64,000 nucleotides of DNA from Hydractinia symbiolongicarpus (lineage: Eukaryota > Cnidaria > Hydrozoa > Anthoathecata > Hydractiniidae), in assembly GCF_029227915.1 (NCBI RefSeq), contig NC_079886.1:17832501-17896500 (forward strand). The letters run 5' to 3'. Below are positions 28,001-39,320 of the stretch, piece by piece. Each line of letters begins with the position of its first letter. The first letter of the stretch is position 1. The translations under genes were made by a program, and so were the position numbers. The notes under the pieces are model-generated. The model was not told the origin of the DNA and did not search any database. It worked only from the letters and a program-made list of their open reading frames with translations.

Positions 28001-28492
28001 ATGGAAATCAAGACCGCCATGGAACAAGAAACAACGGACAGAAATTCCAAAATCATTCTGCAAAATAACACTCTACCAAAGTGCAGATCTGAGGACGAAA
28101 ATAGAAATAAATATGAAAGTGTACATGAAACACCATATTATAGAAACGCTGGTTTGATAATGCATGTTCAACCACCATACAATTATAACAACTCCACAGA
28201 GAACGAACCACCACCTCCCTATACACCATCAGCAATTTCCTCACCAATGCTCTCACCAATAACTCCAACTGCTCCACTATTGACGTCATTTGATTATCCA
28301 TTGCCGAGCAGTACTCTGGAGTGTGAAAGGACATCTCAGTATAATAAGAGAAATGAAGTGACAGTAGCACATGATAATGATTTCTTTAAACACACAATAC
28401 CTTTGAAGAAAGTTAGTACGATAGTAGGGGTAATAAGCGCAGTTTTTATTTGCAGCGTTCTTGTGCTTCTTCTTGTGTTAGGAAAGATGTAA
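28001..28492 (+). CDS. Tail-anchored protein with PPxY and PTAP motifs (member 3)
   Basis: 163 residues in one coding exon; the family was not recognised, but it is a clear paralogue of the gene at 20174. A polar N-terminal half is followed by PPPY (71-74) and PTAP (89-92). The juxtamembrane signature DFFKHTIPLKKVST (127-140) matches member 1 closely. The hydrophobic helix (141-160) ends in GKM, compared with GKL in member 1, so the C-terminal tail is also conserved. The acceptor TATATTATTCAG (27991) lies 9 nt before the ATG, so a 5' UTR exon or a spliced leader is expected upstream. An in-frame upstream ATG at 27977 falls on the intron side and was rejected. A membrane-anchored adaptor for NEDD4-type ligases and ESCRT-I is inferred from the two motifs. 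Confidence 0.8.
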   Translation: MEIKTAMEQETTDRNSKIILQNNTLPKCRSEDENRNKYESVHETPYYRNAGLIMHVQPPYNYNNSTENEPPPPYTPSAISSPMLSPITPTAPLLTSFDYPLPSSTLECERTSQYNKRNEVTVAHDNDFFKHTIPLKKVSTIVGVISAVFICSVLVLLLVLGKM

Positions 28493-29270
28493 CACCAGCT
28501 TATCTACAGCCATTTTTCACATTCATGTTGAAACACGTCCTAAATTGTTAGCAAAAACTTTAGTTGTGTCGAACAATTCGTTTACAAGTTCTTTTATAAG
28601 AGTACCAAAATTTCAACCAGACTGGCCATTTTTTTATTTCCCCATTGTTTTAAACAATAGACCTATTGTTTTTGACCTGAAATCTCAGCCCTGATATACG
28701 TCAAGGGATATTTTTATAAAAGAAAAAGCGTGTTTTTCACATGATGGGATACTTCTTATCTACTCTATGAAATGTTAGAATCATCACTGTGCAACAATTA
28801 TATACAACAGCCAGCGTTAAAACTTTGTTGGATACACATGTTACACAATTAATGTTCCGGACGTAAAAATATTCTTTTGCTACAACACTTTTACAACAAC
28901 AGATGTAAAAGGATTAGAGCTTTTATTGGAAACCATCCTCCAGCAATTGTTTCTAACAGCGCAAAAAAAAAAAAAAAAAAAAAAACAGACCGCGAATTTG
29001 TGTAGTTGATTTAATTAGTTTTTATTCTGGCTATCATAATTCTTGTATTTTATTTTTTATTATTTTGTTTTTTAATTTACTATTGTTATATTGACATATT
29101 TTGTTAATCTCCTTACCACATTTTAGTAGGTTAAGAATATACAGCTTTTCAAAGAATTTATTAAAATCTTTTACTTTTAGTTGTTTTCATAAGTTTCATC
29201 TGTTTGCGTAACGATGTTTCATGACTGAATTGGTATCGCGGTTTTTTTATTACTGGGCATTCATCAAGGT
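28493..29270. other. 3' flank of member 3, poly(A) run
   Basis: No gene seen. A run of 23 A residues occupies 28963-28985. It could be a retroposon tail or simple sequence; no element body was recognised beside it. Confidence 0.5.
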
Positions 29271-29710
29271 ACTGTACTGACCCAACTACGGACAACGGCC
29301 CAACTTTGGACGTGGGACTGGTCCGTCTATAGACAGGCCGGCCCGTCAAAAGACGGGTCGGTGCGTTCGCAATCGGGATGGCCCATTTTTTAAAAGCCCC
29401 GGCCCAACTTTGGACAAATTTATGCAAACACGTCTTAAGTTGGTACAGGCCAAACTATTGACAAACATTTCTCATACTTTTCAAAGACTGTGTCATAGGA
29501 TGGGATAGGCCCAACTATTGACAAAGGACACTTGTGTTTTCAAAAATCGTAATAAAAAAGGGACGGATCCAACTATTGACACTTTTTAGAAACAGCCACA
29601 GCATGGGTCAGTTTGAAGACTCCCAGACTAAAGTTCAGCCTTGATGGGAAACACACTGTTTCAAATTTAATAAAATTAAAGACAGGTCTGGCCCAACTGT
29701 GGACAAATGC
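29271..29710. repeat. Array of a GGCCCAACT(A/T)TTGGACA motif
   Basis: Seven copies of a 16-bp motif of the form GGCCCAACTnTkGACA occur in direct orientation at about 29279, 29299, 29401, 29447, 29508, 29566 and 29691, with unrelated sequence between them. Several gaps are near 58-60 bp. Related GGCCC(G/A)TCAAAAGAC sequences occur at about 29340, and GGCCACCGTGTCAAAAGATG-type pieces at about 30000-30030. The array is too regular for chance but not a simple tandem repeat. Confidence 0.7.
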
Positions 29711-30557
29711 AGTGTCTATAGGTGAGGACAAAAGAAAACAAAAAATATACGGAGGAAAATAAATTATGAATTCTCTAAATATAATCTATTACAAATCTAT
29801 TACCCACAACAATCTTAAAATGCATAACTCGATTTTATCTCAGCTAGCTATCTACAACAATACCTCAGCAAAAGTTGCAGCAGTTCAGTTTTTCACTTTA
29901 TTGTAGTTAGTTCACGTTAAATACACCTTGTGTAGCTTGAAGTATGCAAACATATTTTAACGCCGTGTCGCAAGTTGATCCAGTTGATGTCAAAAGATTG
30001 GCCACCGTGTCAAAAGATGGGCCACCGTGTCCTAACGTGTTCTAAGTCGGGTCAGAATAGTACTTTGATGTTTAGTGAACATGTGTCACTTTTAATTATG
30101 TTGATTTTCCATTAGCATACCATAGGTACCAAAAAGGCTCTGAAATAAGTTTGCCAACCAGCCTAATTTGTCGTAAAACTTTGCCACGAAAACACCCCCT
30201 CTTTTCTTAATAATATGCACATTTTTAAATGACCTCTGAAAATTTGTTTTGTTAAAAAGTATGTGCGTGCCTCTTTTAGTCAATAACTTTTGCTGCTAAG
30301 AGATTACTGTTGGCAAGCGGATGTCCTCTATGGTTCTCTCTGAATAAATTAATATATAAATGTTAATTAATAGTATTAATTAATGATAGGAAATTAAGCA
30401 ACAAATGTAGTCATTCCAACAGGAAGGAGTTGTTTTGTAATATTTATTATATATTATTTAGTATAATGTCATGTAAACATGATCTTTTATGATCTTTTAA
30501 AATTTTAAGAAATACATCTTTTAATAAACTTTATATATTATAATTTTTGTTTCTCAG

Positions 30558-30617
30558 TCATCAAAAACAGCGAGTTTTATAAGAGAAATTGCTCTCAAAG
30601 AAAAACAAAGTGCTAAT
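30558..30617 (+). other. Candidate isolated exon, 60 nt
   Basis: TTTGTTTCTCAG precedes, and GTAAGTAT follows, an open 60-nt stretch that reads SSKTASFIREIALKEKQSAN in phase 0. Splice sites are strong on both sides. A second candidate exon with compatible phase lies at 31577-31598. I do not recognise the peptide and found no full gene, so this may be a decoy. Confidence 0.25.
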
Positions 30618-30789
30618 GTAAGTATTTACAAGGAATACGAGAAAAAAACTTCTCCTCTAAATTTTTGTAATTATAATTTTAAGGGGAAAATTCTTTGTGT
30701 TTGCGCTAAACAGAATTAAAATGGAAAAAGAAAGAAAATTTATTTATTATGATGTTGTACCCCTTCTTTTTTTGTCTGTGTATATAAAT

Positions 30790-30960
30790 AATCTATATTA
30801 TAATACCCGTATACGTCTGTCCGTCCGTTCGTCCGTTCGTCCGTCTGTCTGTCACGCAAAATGGTAGCTTAGCTGCGCAGGTAGCGAGACGCACGCAATG
30901 CGGTATAAAAAGGACGGGCGAACCCGTGGATTTTTCCACGGGCTAACGACTAGTATTAAT
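30790..30960. repeat. Short interspersed repeat with (CCGT)n core
   Basis: It runs from about TAATACCCGTATAC to ACGACTAGTATTA. It has a GTCCGTCCGTTC microsatellite (about 30818-30853) and a GAACCCGTGG..CCACGGGCT hairpin near the right end (about 30923-30946). I recall this pattern as a common non-autonomous repeat in invertebrate genomes, but I cannot name its family. Confidence 0.6.
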
Positions 30961-31576
30961 AATAATATTTAAATGAAACATAATAAAAAAGTGCTAAAAA
31001 AAGAACATGTAACGACATTTTAACAACATAATTCATCATCAATCTATTTGAAGATGTAGCTCTTCTGCCAACAAAAATTGTCCTCTCTGATGATATAGGT
31101 GTATTCCAAGATGCAACATTGACTGCAGTACGGATTCTTTTAAATCAATTTGATATGTGTAAAGGGGCAAATTCAAATTGTATTATTCTTTGAATTACTT
31201 GCTCAACTATTATAACATATTGTGACTGTTAATATTTTTATGAATTACATCTGCTTTAACTTTTTTGACTCCGCCTGATTAGGACGTCACGACTTATGAG
31301 ACATTGCTCAAAACCACCATCGCGAATTCTTTGAAATAAACAATGGAATAAATTTTGACATAATGATCATATAAATATAAAAGTTTGAATTTCCCGATGC
31401 ACACAAAACATTGTCTAGAATGTTCTCAAATAGGATTCTGATAGGCAATTGTATTTTCACAGATTTTGAAATGGTTTTTATATTTTATAGACGGAATTAA
31501 TATTTTCAGTGTCCAAAAAAGCCTATAGAAAGTAGGGTTTTAAGGTTAAAATGTATTCTCTTTTCTCATTTCAAGA

Positions 31577-31598
31577 TGTGGCGCATAGTGCATCATGG
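31577..31598 (+). other. Candidate short exon, 22 nt
   Basis: TTTCTCATTTCAAG is followed by ATG TGG CGC ATA GTG CAT CAT G and then GTAAGA. It could be an initial exon, or could follow the candidate exon at 30558-30617 in phase 0. No downstream continuation was identified. Confidence 0.2.
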
Positions 31599-33699
31599 TA
31601 AGAATGTTAAAGAGAATGAAGTATTTGAAATATTTGTTATTCTGAGTATGAACGTAATTACCCTAAAACAGTCTTAAAAATCTTTTTTTTATATCTCCCT
31701 GTGACAAATTGACATTATGTTTGTGGCTTAAATTGAAGTTCGTCGTTTTGTGGATTAAAACATTTAAGTTTGGCTTACTTGAGTAAATTTTACCCGTCAT
31801 CATAGAACACAAAGTAAGTACTATTCATGGATGCATGCTTTTTCTGATGCAATAAAATGAAATACAAAGCAAGATTTTTGATGTTCAATCGCGGTGCTTT
31901 CACACTGTTTTGGCGTTACTGGCTCGAGAGGCCTCAATATTCACAAGTAAACTGACAGAAATGATCGCCCTAAAAACGAAAACAACAACATAGCATGGAT
32001 TAGGAGAAAATTTAAATTTACTCTCATTTGTGCCTAAGTGAGTGCACTTAGAGGAAAACGAAAAATGTCGCAACACTTTAAAGAAGTTGACCGGTGCAGT
32101 ATTCCCCCAGACGCTTTAAATGACGTAAAGTTCGATCTTGCTTGTTCTTTTCTATGCTATGCCAACTTTTGCATGTTATTGTATCAGGGTTTAAAACAAC
32201 AAAATCACTATATGTTAATAAATAAAACGCCGCATTGTCATGAAGTCAAAATCCGGGGATGCCAAAACCAATTTACAAAAATACTTTTTCTAATAAATTC
32301 ACAACATTCACATCTGTAGCCTACAGGAAGGATATCGTCAAATGTGAAGGAAGCTGGATTATTATTATAGATCCAAATAGATTCAAAATATACGTAACTA
32401 TAGTGTATTTTTATGGAGTGGTAAGTAATCAAAGATAGGGGTAAATCACGCTTCCTTCCTCAGCATTGAGGAACACCCATATAGCTCAGCAGGAATAGGG
32501 TTAAAATTTTTTTGCAGTTTTAATAAACACTCAGCTTCTTTTAAACGCCTACTCTATAAGTATTAAAAAGTATTAACGCGTAGCATTTGTAGAATGTTCA
32601 AAGATTACTTCGTGCTTGCAGGCTAAGAAGAAAAATTTCGGACATGCCCAATACAAACATATTAAGGCCGATTTCCATACAGCAGCATTTTGCACCCAGT
32701 CATAAAAAGTGCCGTGACTTTTGATCTACACGTGCGCATTATAAAAATAATTCAACTAATCTCGCGCTTTTTATGCGATAAGGCAGTTGAGAAAAAATTG
32801 AACAGGTTTAACTGTTTGTGTGTTATGTTCTGGGTTTTAGCTTAACAGCCACAGAATTCTACTAATAAGATTGTCATTTCAAAATGGCTAGCAACAGCGA
32901 TCTCGCGTTTGTTTTCAAATTCTACCCAAAATTAAATAAAAGCGTCTAATTCATAAGCCACATAGCTATGCATTTTTTCTTTTAGATTTAAAATACAAAT
33001 ACCTATCAATCAAGTGATCTGAGTAAGGAACAAAACAATACACGAATCAGTAGAGGTGCAAAGCAATAATTTTTTTTCTTGGAGGCATTCAAGCAGGACT
33101 AATGATGATGATAACGGCGCCGTCTCACATGCATTCTTACATATCTTGCGTTGTTATTTATTTTGTGTCACAAAATGTTTGACCAGTCTCAAATTTTGCG
33201 GCAATGAATATCTTTCATTTACATCTGCATGCGAGCAAAAAATGTCCAAATGGAAATGGTTAAAAGTCGCGGCGTTTTTTACAACTGAGCGCAAAATGGT
33301 GCTGTATGTCATTCGGCCTTAACTCAGCAGGTAAATTTATTACGTGACGAAAAAAAATCTTTATTACATGAATTAACGTCATAATAGAACAAATTGGAAT
33401 AATAAAGTGGGAGGTAGGATATAAGTTCGTTAAATATTAAAAAACTAAAAATTATTTTTATTTTAAAATGTCCACATAAAGTAAAATCAACAACGCATTC
33501 TATAGTTTGCACATTTTATAATTTTGCAATCAAACTTTTATGGCGTTTACTAACTCCTTTAATAAACAACAAATATTGTCAAATGAACATTTGCTATAGA
33601 TTAAAACCTATGAAAGCAAAACTAAAAGAATGTTGGTAACTTTTTACTTCACCATTATCTCACAAAGAAGTGTGAACATATAATCCTCATATTTTAAAG
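31599..33699. other. Intergenic, no gene seen
   Basis: No recognisable coding sequence or repeat in this 2.1-kb flank upstream of the gustatory-receptor-like gene. The open frame at 32038-32319 has no identifiable domain. Confidence 0.45.
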
Positions 33700-36600
33700 A
33701 TGGCGGAAAAAGAAGAATTCAGTCCTGTACCAGGAGATATCCCAGTTACAATGGGCGAAGAGATCCAGAAGAGGAAACCCGTGATTAAAGAAAGTCTTGC
33801 GCCGGTGTTAACACTAATGAAGTTGTTTGGATTGTATTATGAAGACACATGCGAGAAGATAGGATGGAAAAAAATTTGGAATAAATCTTCCAAAATATAC
33901 AGCATTATTATGCTACTTGTGTTTATGACAGCTGTTGGAAAGTCAGTTGCAGGTAGGAAATTTTTTTATATACATGATCCCTGTAACTCAAACCCCTGAT
34001 AACTTATTCTTGTATCCGGGGCTTCCCCGGCCCTGAGCTGTCACTACAGCCATCAAGTTAATCAAAAACGCAAAAGGGATTAGAAGTATATTTGATGAAA
34101 ACCAGAAATTTCAGAAAATCAAACCATTTTTTTATTTCCTTTATATTTTAACTAATGCTTTCTCAAATACATTACTTGTAAATAGAACATTCGACAACTC
34201 TAACATTCGCTTAGTCTAATAATTTTTGCCTAGATTTCCTAAAATGCAGAAAATCTGTGAAATGTACAACTTTTTTTTCAGTTCGTTTAGCAGAGATACA
34301 AACCCTTTTTCTCCAGTAAACTATAAAGCAGACTTATGACGACATCACCAAATTATAAAAAAAAATTTGTTGCTAAAAAATTCAAGTTAGCAAGTAGCCT
34401 GATAGGTTTGCGTTTATACTCAATATATTTTTTATCTATTTAGCGTTATTTTATCAATCAAACAAAGATGGCTACTACACAGCTGCAATTTTCATCATCT
34501 ATTACTTCAAATGCACAGTGCAAATATATGCTTGCCTTAAAATCAGTCCCTGCTCACAGACATGTGTACTTTGGACTTTTATCGACAGAGTGCAAACCTT
34601 TCTGGATGACATAAAATTGTGCCACTGCCGCAAAGTCGAAAATAATTTCCGAAGTAAATTGAAACGCTGGTTGTATGCTTTCGTGGGAATTTTCTTTACT
34701 TGCGTTGCAGCCAACGTCTTTGTTCTTTTTTATCCACTAAAAGAACTTGATATGGTTTTAAGCAAGTTGGTGTCTCCGTTACCCGACACATTCGGTGTTT
34801 ATGCTGCGCGAACAGTATTTGAAGTTTTCGTTCTAGCTACCTGGTTTTTGCCAGTGGCGTTATGTGGTGTTTTGACTCAATCGATTTCATATATTTTTGA
34901 GGAGTTCTTCCGATACCTAAAACACCGCAAAATGAATGGCCTATGTTTGCGAACTTACATTAAAGAAATTCGAGAAAAGTACGTCGCCATGACAACTATG
35001 TGCTCGGATTTGGATGATATGTTGAGTTATATATTCATGATATCATACCTGACGGATATAGTGCTGGTGTGCTTGGAACTGAGGATGTGCGTGGTTTCAG
35101 TTGGAAGCCTAGTTTCAAGATTTCTTGTCCTATTCTGGTGTGTGCCATCTCTTTTTTCGCTGGTCACACTCTCCTACTATTCGTCAAGATTAGTAGAAAA
35201 GGTATGTATGGTTCAACGTTCACCTGCTGCTGTGCTTATTCAAGATGGTGTTTAATCACTGAATGGTACTAACTTTTGCGAGCATTTATTTGCTGGTGTA
35301 AAAATACTGTTTTAGGTTAAAATTCCGCTTATATTAATTTCCGTAAATTAGCTCCGTAAAAAACAAAGAGTTAGCAACATATTCTGGTACGCACATAATG
35401 TTATAGTTAATTCATTTAAGAAATAAGACATGTTGACGAAGAACTACTTTGTTCATCACTAACATACTGCCTAGCAGTGAGCGGGATTTGATCTGCGGTC
35501 CCCAGAACTGGGAGCCTCAGACAAACCCACTACACTAGTGATGAACAAAGTAGTTCTTTTTCAATATGACTTACACGCATTATACTTGCCCGTCATGATT
35601 AGAGGTCTGCTGGGGTGAAACATTCTCCGTTGGGAATGAAATACTGATGTGCTATGATAACTATTCACCTATGAATAAGACGAGGTTTGAAAAGACTATT
35701 TTTTCATTAACGAATTACAAATTTTTCGCGGACAAATAATTTCGCCGCTTTGGTCCAAATTCGTGAAATTAATATTCGCAAAAAGTAGTACCATTAATGT
35801 ACTGTGTAAGTATTTTGTCATTTCTTACGTTCTTTTAAAATGAAAATTGAACACATCGCAATCAAACTGAACTTTCTTGACAGGGAGAAGAAATGTTGCA
35901 GTACATACAGAAAGTGGATATTTATAATGTCGACATGGACGCAAAGGTTCAGGTAAAAGAAATTGCTGCAAATTTAAGCAACAAGAGATTTTGTTGTAGA
36001 ATGTTTTTTTCTTGTTTTCTCTTTTTCTGATGTTTTTTTTGAAGGATGCATTGATGGTTTTAGTCACTCTAGTTTATTAAAAAGAACAGATAGGACTTGG
36101 TGACTGTCTAAACTGGAATTAAAATTTTGCAAAAGTTGCCGTGTATTCATTTTAGATATAAAAAATGAGATGTTAATCTTTTAGACGACAAATCACGAAA
36201 ATGTTCGGGCGGGAATTTAGAAAACCGCCTTACAGCTGGACCGTCGTAAATCCTAAGGACTAGGTTACCATGAAAAGTGTTCTAAATTCTCAGAAAGAGG
36301 TCTTGCTCTGAGCTAAAATATGCGGTCCAAATTTCACAAAGCTAATTCTTTTTTTGCCACAAAAAGGTCTTTAGCCAGAAAACCCAGTCCGGTTTTAACA
36401 CTTGGGCGGATTCACACACTCTAAATATTGCTATAATCAAGTCTGCAGGTTTTCAATAGCAATACTAAAGATACACTCATTAATTAACAATGTCAATATC
36501 AACAATAAGTACCAAAAAAAAAATTGTATAGGAGAAAGAAAAAAGAAGCACAGTTGCAGAAAAATTCAAGAATTCAATTTTTAAGAACTTTCCAATATGC

Positions 36601-37317
36601 TCGAGCGCATTACACTGCATTTTACAGTATAGTACGAAAACTTCGAAAAAACGAATTTTCTAGTACAAATTTCGAGTACACAATTAAATCCAGCACATTC
36701 AAGTACAGTGTCCAGTAAGAGTGTCCACCAAGCGTCTCAATAGCGGACTTTATTTTTGAGGTCCAGATGGTGTCTGCTAAAAGAAAAATAAATATTAATA
36801 AAATTTATAAAGTAAATACTTTTTAGTTGGATTTGTTGTTATTTCACTTGAGTGCACAACCAGTTGTTTTGACGATATGGAAGATGATTCCACTGTACAA
36901 GTCAATCATTGTTTCAGTAAGTTCTTTTGGTATGCCTTAGACGCAGGTTGTTTTCCCATCACGTAATCTTTTCACAAGAATTTTTTTAGAAGTTGCAAGA
37001 AATCTTTTGGAACACCAAAAATTATTAATTTTGGGAATAATTGTTTTCGCAACAGGTCTGGTAATGTTTGATATTTTCAGTAATATACTTATGGAAGCAT
37101 AAAGAAACTACACAGACATACCGTTTTTTTTACCAAAACGTAAATTACAACAGCGACAAAAAAAGACGACAACAACGGCAAAACACGAAGACAACAACGG
37201 AAAAACACAACTTTGACGGCTGCAACAACAACAAAGAAACAATTAGGAATTATTTTTTCTTTTTTTTAGATCTTTGTCAGCATCATAACGTACTTTACCA
37301 TTCTCATTGCGTTCTGA
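33700..37317 (+). CDS. Gustatory-receptor-like seven-transmembrane protein (Grl)
   Basis: Five exons, 33700-33952, 34444-35201, 35884-35952, 36827-36916 and 37270-37317, join to 405 residues. The first intron is phase 1. The last three introns are phase 0 and cluster near the C-terminus, the arrangement known for the insect Gr/animal Grl superfamily. The N-terminal SLAPVLTLMKLFGLYYE resembles the start of Gr proteins. About seven hydrophobic segments follow, the last encoded by the final two exons. The protein ends in TYFTILIAF, close to the superfamily's TM7 motif TYhhhhhQF with Ala for Gln. These proteins are inverted 7TM channels in insects. Homologues are reported in sea anemones and other non-bilaterians, where roles in development rather than taste have been proposed. 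The ligand is unknown. A foldback element sits in the second intron. Confidence 0.8.
35439..35558. mobile_element. Foldback element with tRNA-like core, in a Grl intron
   Basis: Exact 22-bp inverted arms (35439-35460 and 35537-35558) enclose 76 nt. On the minus strand the core reads like a tRNA promoter: an A-box match TAGTGTAGTGG and a B-box match GATCAAATC in the right order. The cloverleaf is not intact. It resembles a tRNA-derived SINE head caught between inverted repeats. It lies in the intron 35202-35883. Confidence 0.65.
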
Positions 37318-37603
37318 TGATATCACCAAATTACAACATTGATGCAAGATGATCAATATCTTAGTTGCATGGAACCGAAACGTGAAAGTTTAAATGAAAA
37401 CCAAAAATACGTTGACATTATAATTTTGTTGATCAGTCGCAAAAAACACTGTAATATAGTTGAATTTATCATTTACAATTCTCTTTAATTGTATGTTTCG
37501 TAACCCTATCAAACTATCATTTTTAGGGCTCCTATATTTCGCCCTGCAACCCCTCCCATAACTTCTGACGGAAATAAAGTGTAGTAAATATTATTAGTAA
37601 AGA

Positions 37604-37748
37604 CAATCAAGGGTGGCACTCAAGGGCCAAAATATGCTGATATCAGCAGCAAAATAAATAAAAATAGAGAAGTACCTTCTTTCACTTAACTTGGAAAGTT
37701 CTAACAGACGTCATCATTAAGGCTAAATTACCTAGGAACAAGGTTGCT
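37604..37748. repeat. Dispersed repeat, inverted relative to copy at 10840-10890
   Basis: Contains AAATATGCTGATATCAGCA, matching the complement of the segment near 10840-10890 together with its flanks, and ends in GGAACAAGGTTGC. That end resembles the ACGAGGTTG blocks at 12.5, 14.8, 45.7, 46.2, 59.5 and 60.1 kb. Confidence 0.6.
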
Positions 37749-38295
37749 TCTAAGATATGCTGACCAAATTAACAAATTGGACAGGGTCCAATTTCATCTA
37801 GAATTGAGCTGATATGGAAAAACAAAAGTAATTTTTCAACGCAGACATGATTATTGATCTTACACAAAGAAAAAAGAACAACAATAGAGGCTTTATTTTC
37901 TGATATTATAAATTGTCTACATAAGAGAGAAAAAAACTTCACCTGTTTCAATAAAATGAAGATGAACGAAACAATCATTTTATCTGCAAATACGAAAGAA
38001 AACAAAAAAGAAAAATTAGTATTTGTAAACAAACTGAAGTTTTTATTGTTTTGTTGCTAAGCGAAAGAAACTGAAGCAATAAGGTAGTTGAAATAAAGTG
38101 CTATATGGTTAAACAAAAAAACAACTTCTTATCTGCGGTGATTTATTTGTGTTAAGAGAATTTAGGGTTGTTTACGTAATTGTACAGTTTAAATGAAATG
38201 AAACCTAAAGATAAAGAACAAGAATACAGATTGCAGAATTAGCATAAATGAATACGTGAAAAGAAAGAAAAAGGGTATCAATATAAACAAAAGCA

Positions 38296-39297
38296 ATGAC
38301 AGATGCCAATTCAACATGTCAATTTCGAATGTCCTTACTACACGAGCCACTTGTAACTGTATTTGGTGTACTTTTCAGCTTCATTGCAGTTGCTACCGTT
38401 TTAGGCAATATACTAGTATTAGCAGTCTTAAGGCTTGGCATAAATGGGAAAAAATCAAATCATATTTTGACTTCATTGGCAATTTCAGATTTATTGGTAG
38501 GCTTGATATTAGCACCTCTGACCTCCTGGCAATTGATTACTAGAAATTTACACAATTGCGAAGTTGAGGCGGTCCGTGTTTATTTCACAGCATTCTTGAT
38601 ATGCACTTCATTGTTAACGGTTGCTTTGATTGCCTTGGACAGGTACATTTTGCTGACTAAATTGGGACACTACCGCCGTTGCATGACAAGTAAAAGAACA
38701 TCGATTCTTATTTTATTCGCCTGGTTAATCCCTGGAATTGCTCCGTTACTTCGCTTTGTTGGGAAATATACATATCTATCAATACTAATTTTGATATGTT
38801 TTGGTTCATTTTTATTACTGATTCTGAGTTATTATTATTTAACGAAGGCAGTTCGTGAAAAGGAGAAAACATTGAATTCACATCGGCGTGATTCGAGAAT
38901 TTGCTTTCATTTAGACAGTCGGCGTTCAAAGAAACAAAGAGCGAGGGAAAAGGCACATATAAAATTAGCAAAAATTGTCATTATTATTGTTATGTGTCAT
39001 TTCTTCTGTCTCATCTCAACTAACATTTGGATCGCCTTTGATTTACTCAAAGTTGCATATTCATTCATAAGTCCTTTGACACACCAATGTTTATATCTAG
39101 CTGCGTTGGTAACATCTCAAATCAATTCCTGCTTAAATCCAGTGATATATTTCTTGAAGAATCCAGAGTTTAGGAGAGGCTTTCGATTTTTGATCAAACA
39201 AGAATTGGCTTATTCGTCAACGAAAGAACATTATGATGTTAGTTCTACTTCAATGACCGTGTTTAATATTACAATGAAAGAGAATTCGAAATGCTGA
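38296..39297 (+). CDS. Rhodopsin-class GPCR, intronless (receptor 1)
   Basis: 333 residues in one exon with seven hydrophobic helices. Class A landmarks: GN in TM1 (37-38), LAISD in TM2, DRY at 115-117, Trp143 in TM4 and NPVIY at 281-285. An N-glycosylation site (NST, 5-7) lies in a short extracellular N-terminus. Unusual points: TM6 reads CHFFC (234-238) where most class A receptors have CWxP, TM5 has no proline, and the second extracellular loop is only about eight residues without a cysteine. A very short loop 2 and no TM5 proline recall the melanocortin/cannabinoid side of the MECA cluster, but the ligand cannot be named. A paralogue lies tail-to-tail at 42274-43170 and shares ILTSL..(A/S)D and REKE(K/R).LN. 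Confidence 0.9.
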   Translation: MTDANSTCQFRMSLLHEPLVTVFGVLFSFIAVATVLGNILVLAVLRLGINGKKSNHILTSLAISDLLVGLILAPLTSWQLITRNLHNCEVEAVRVYFTAFLICTSLLTVALIALDRYILLTKLGHYRRCMTSKRTSILILFAWLIPGIAPLLRFVGKYTYLSILILICFGSFLLLILSYYYLTKAVREKEKTLNSHRRDSRICFHLDSRRSKKQRAREKAHIKLAKIVIIIVMCHFFCLISTNIWIAFDLLKVAYSFISPLTHQCLYLAALVTSQINSCLNPVIYFLKNPEFRRGFRFLIKQELAYSSTKEHYDVSSTSMTVFNITMKENSKC

Positions 39298-39320
39298 TGA
39301 AACTTACGTAAGTTAATGTC

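Noticed and set aside
29271-29710. CRISPR array
   Set aside because: The repeats are degenerate and spacing is irregular; the sequence is eukaryotic with spliced genes. Not a CRISPR locus.
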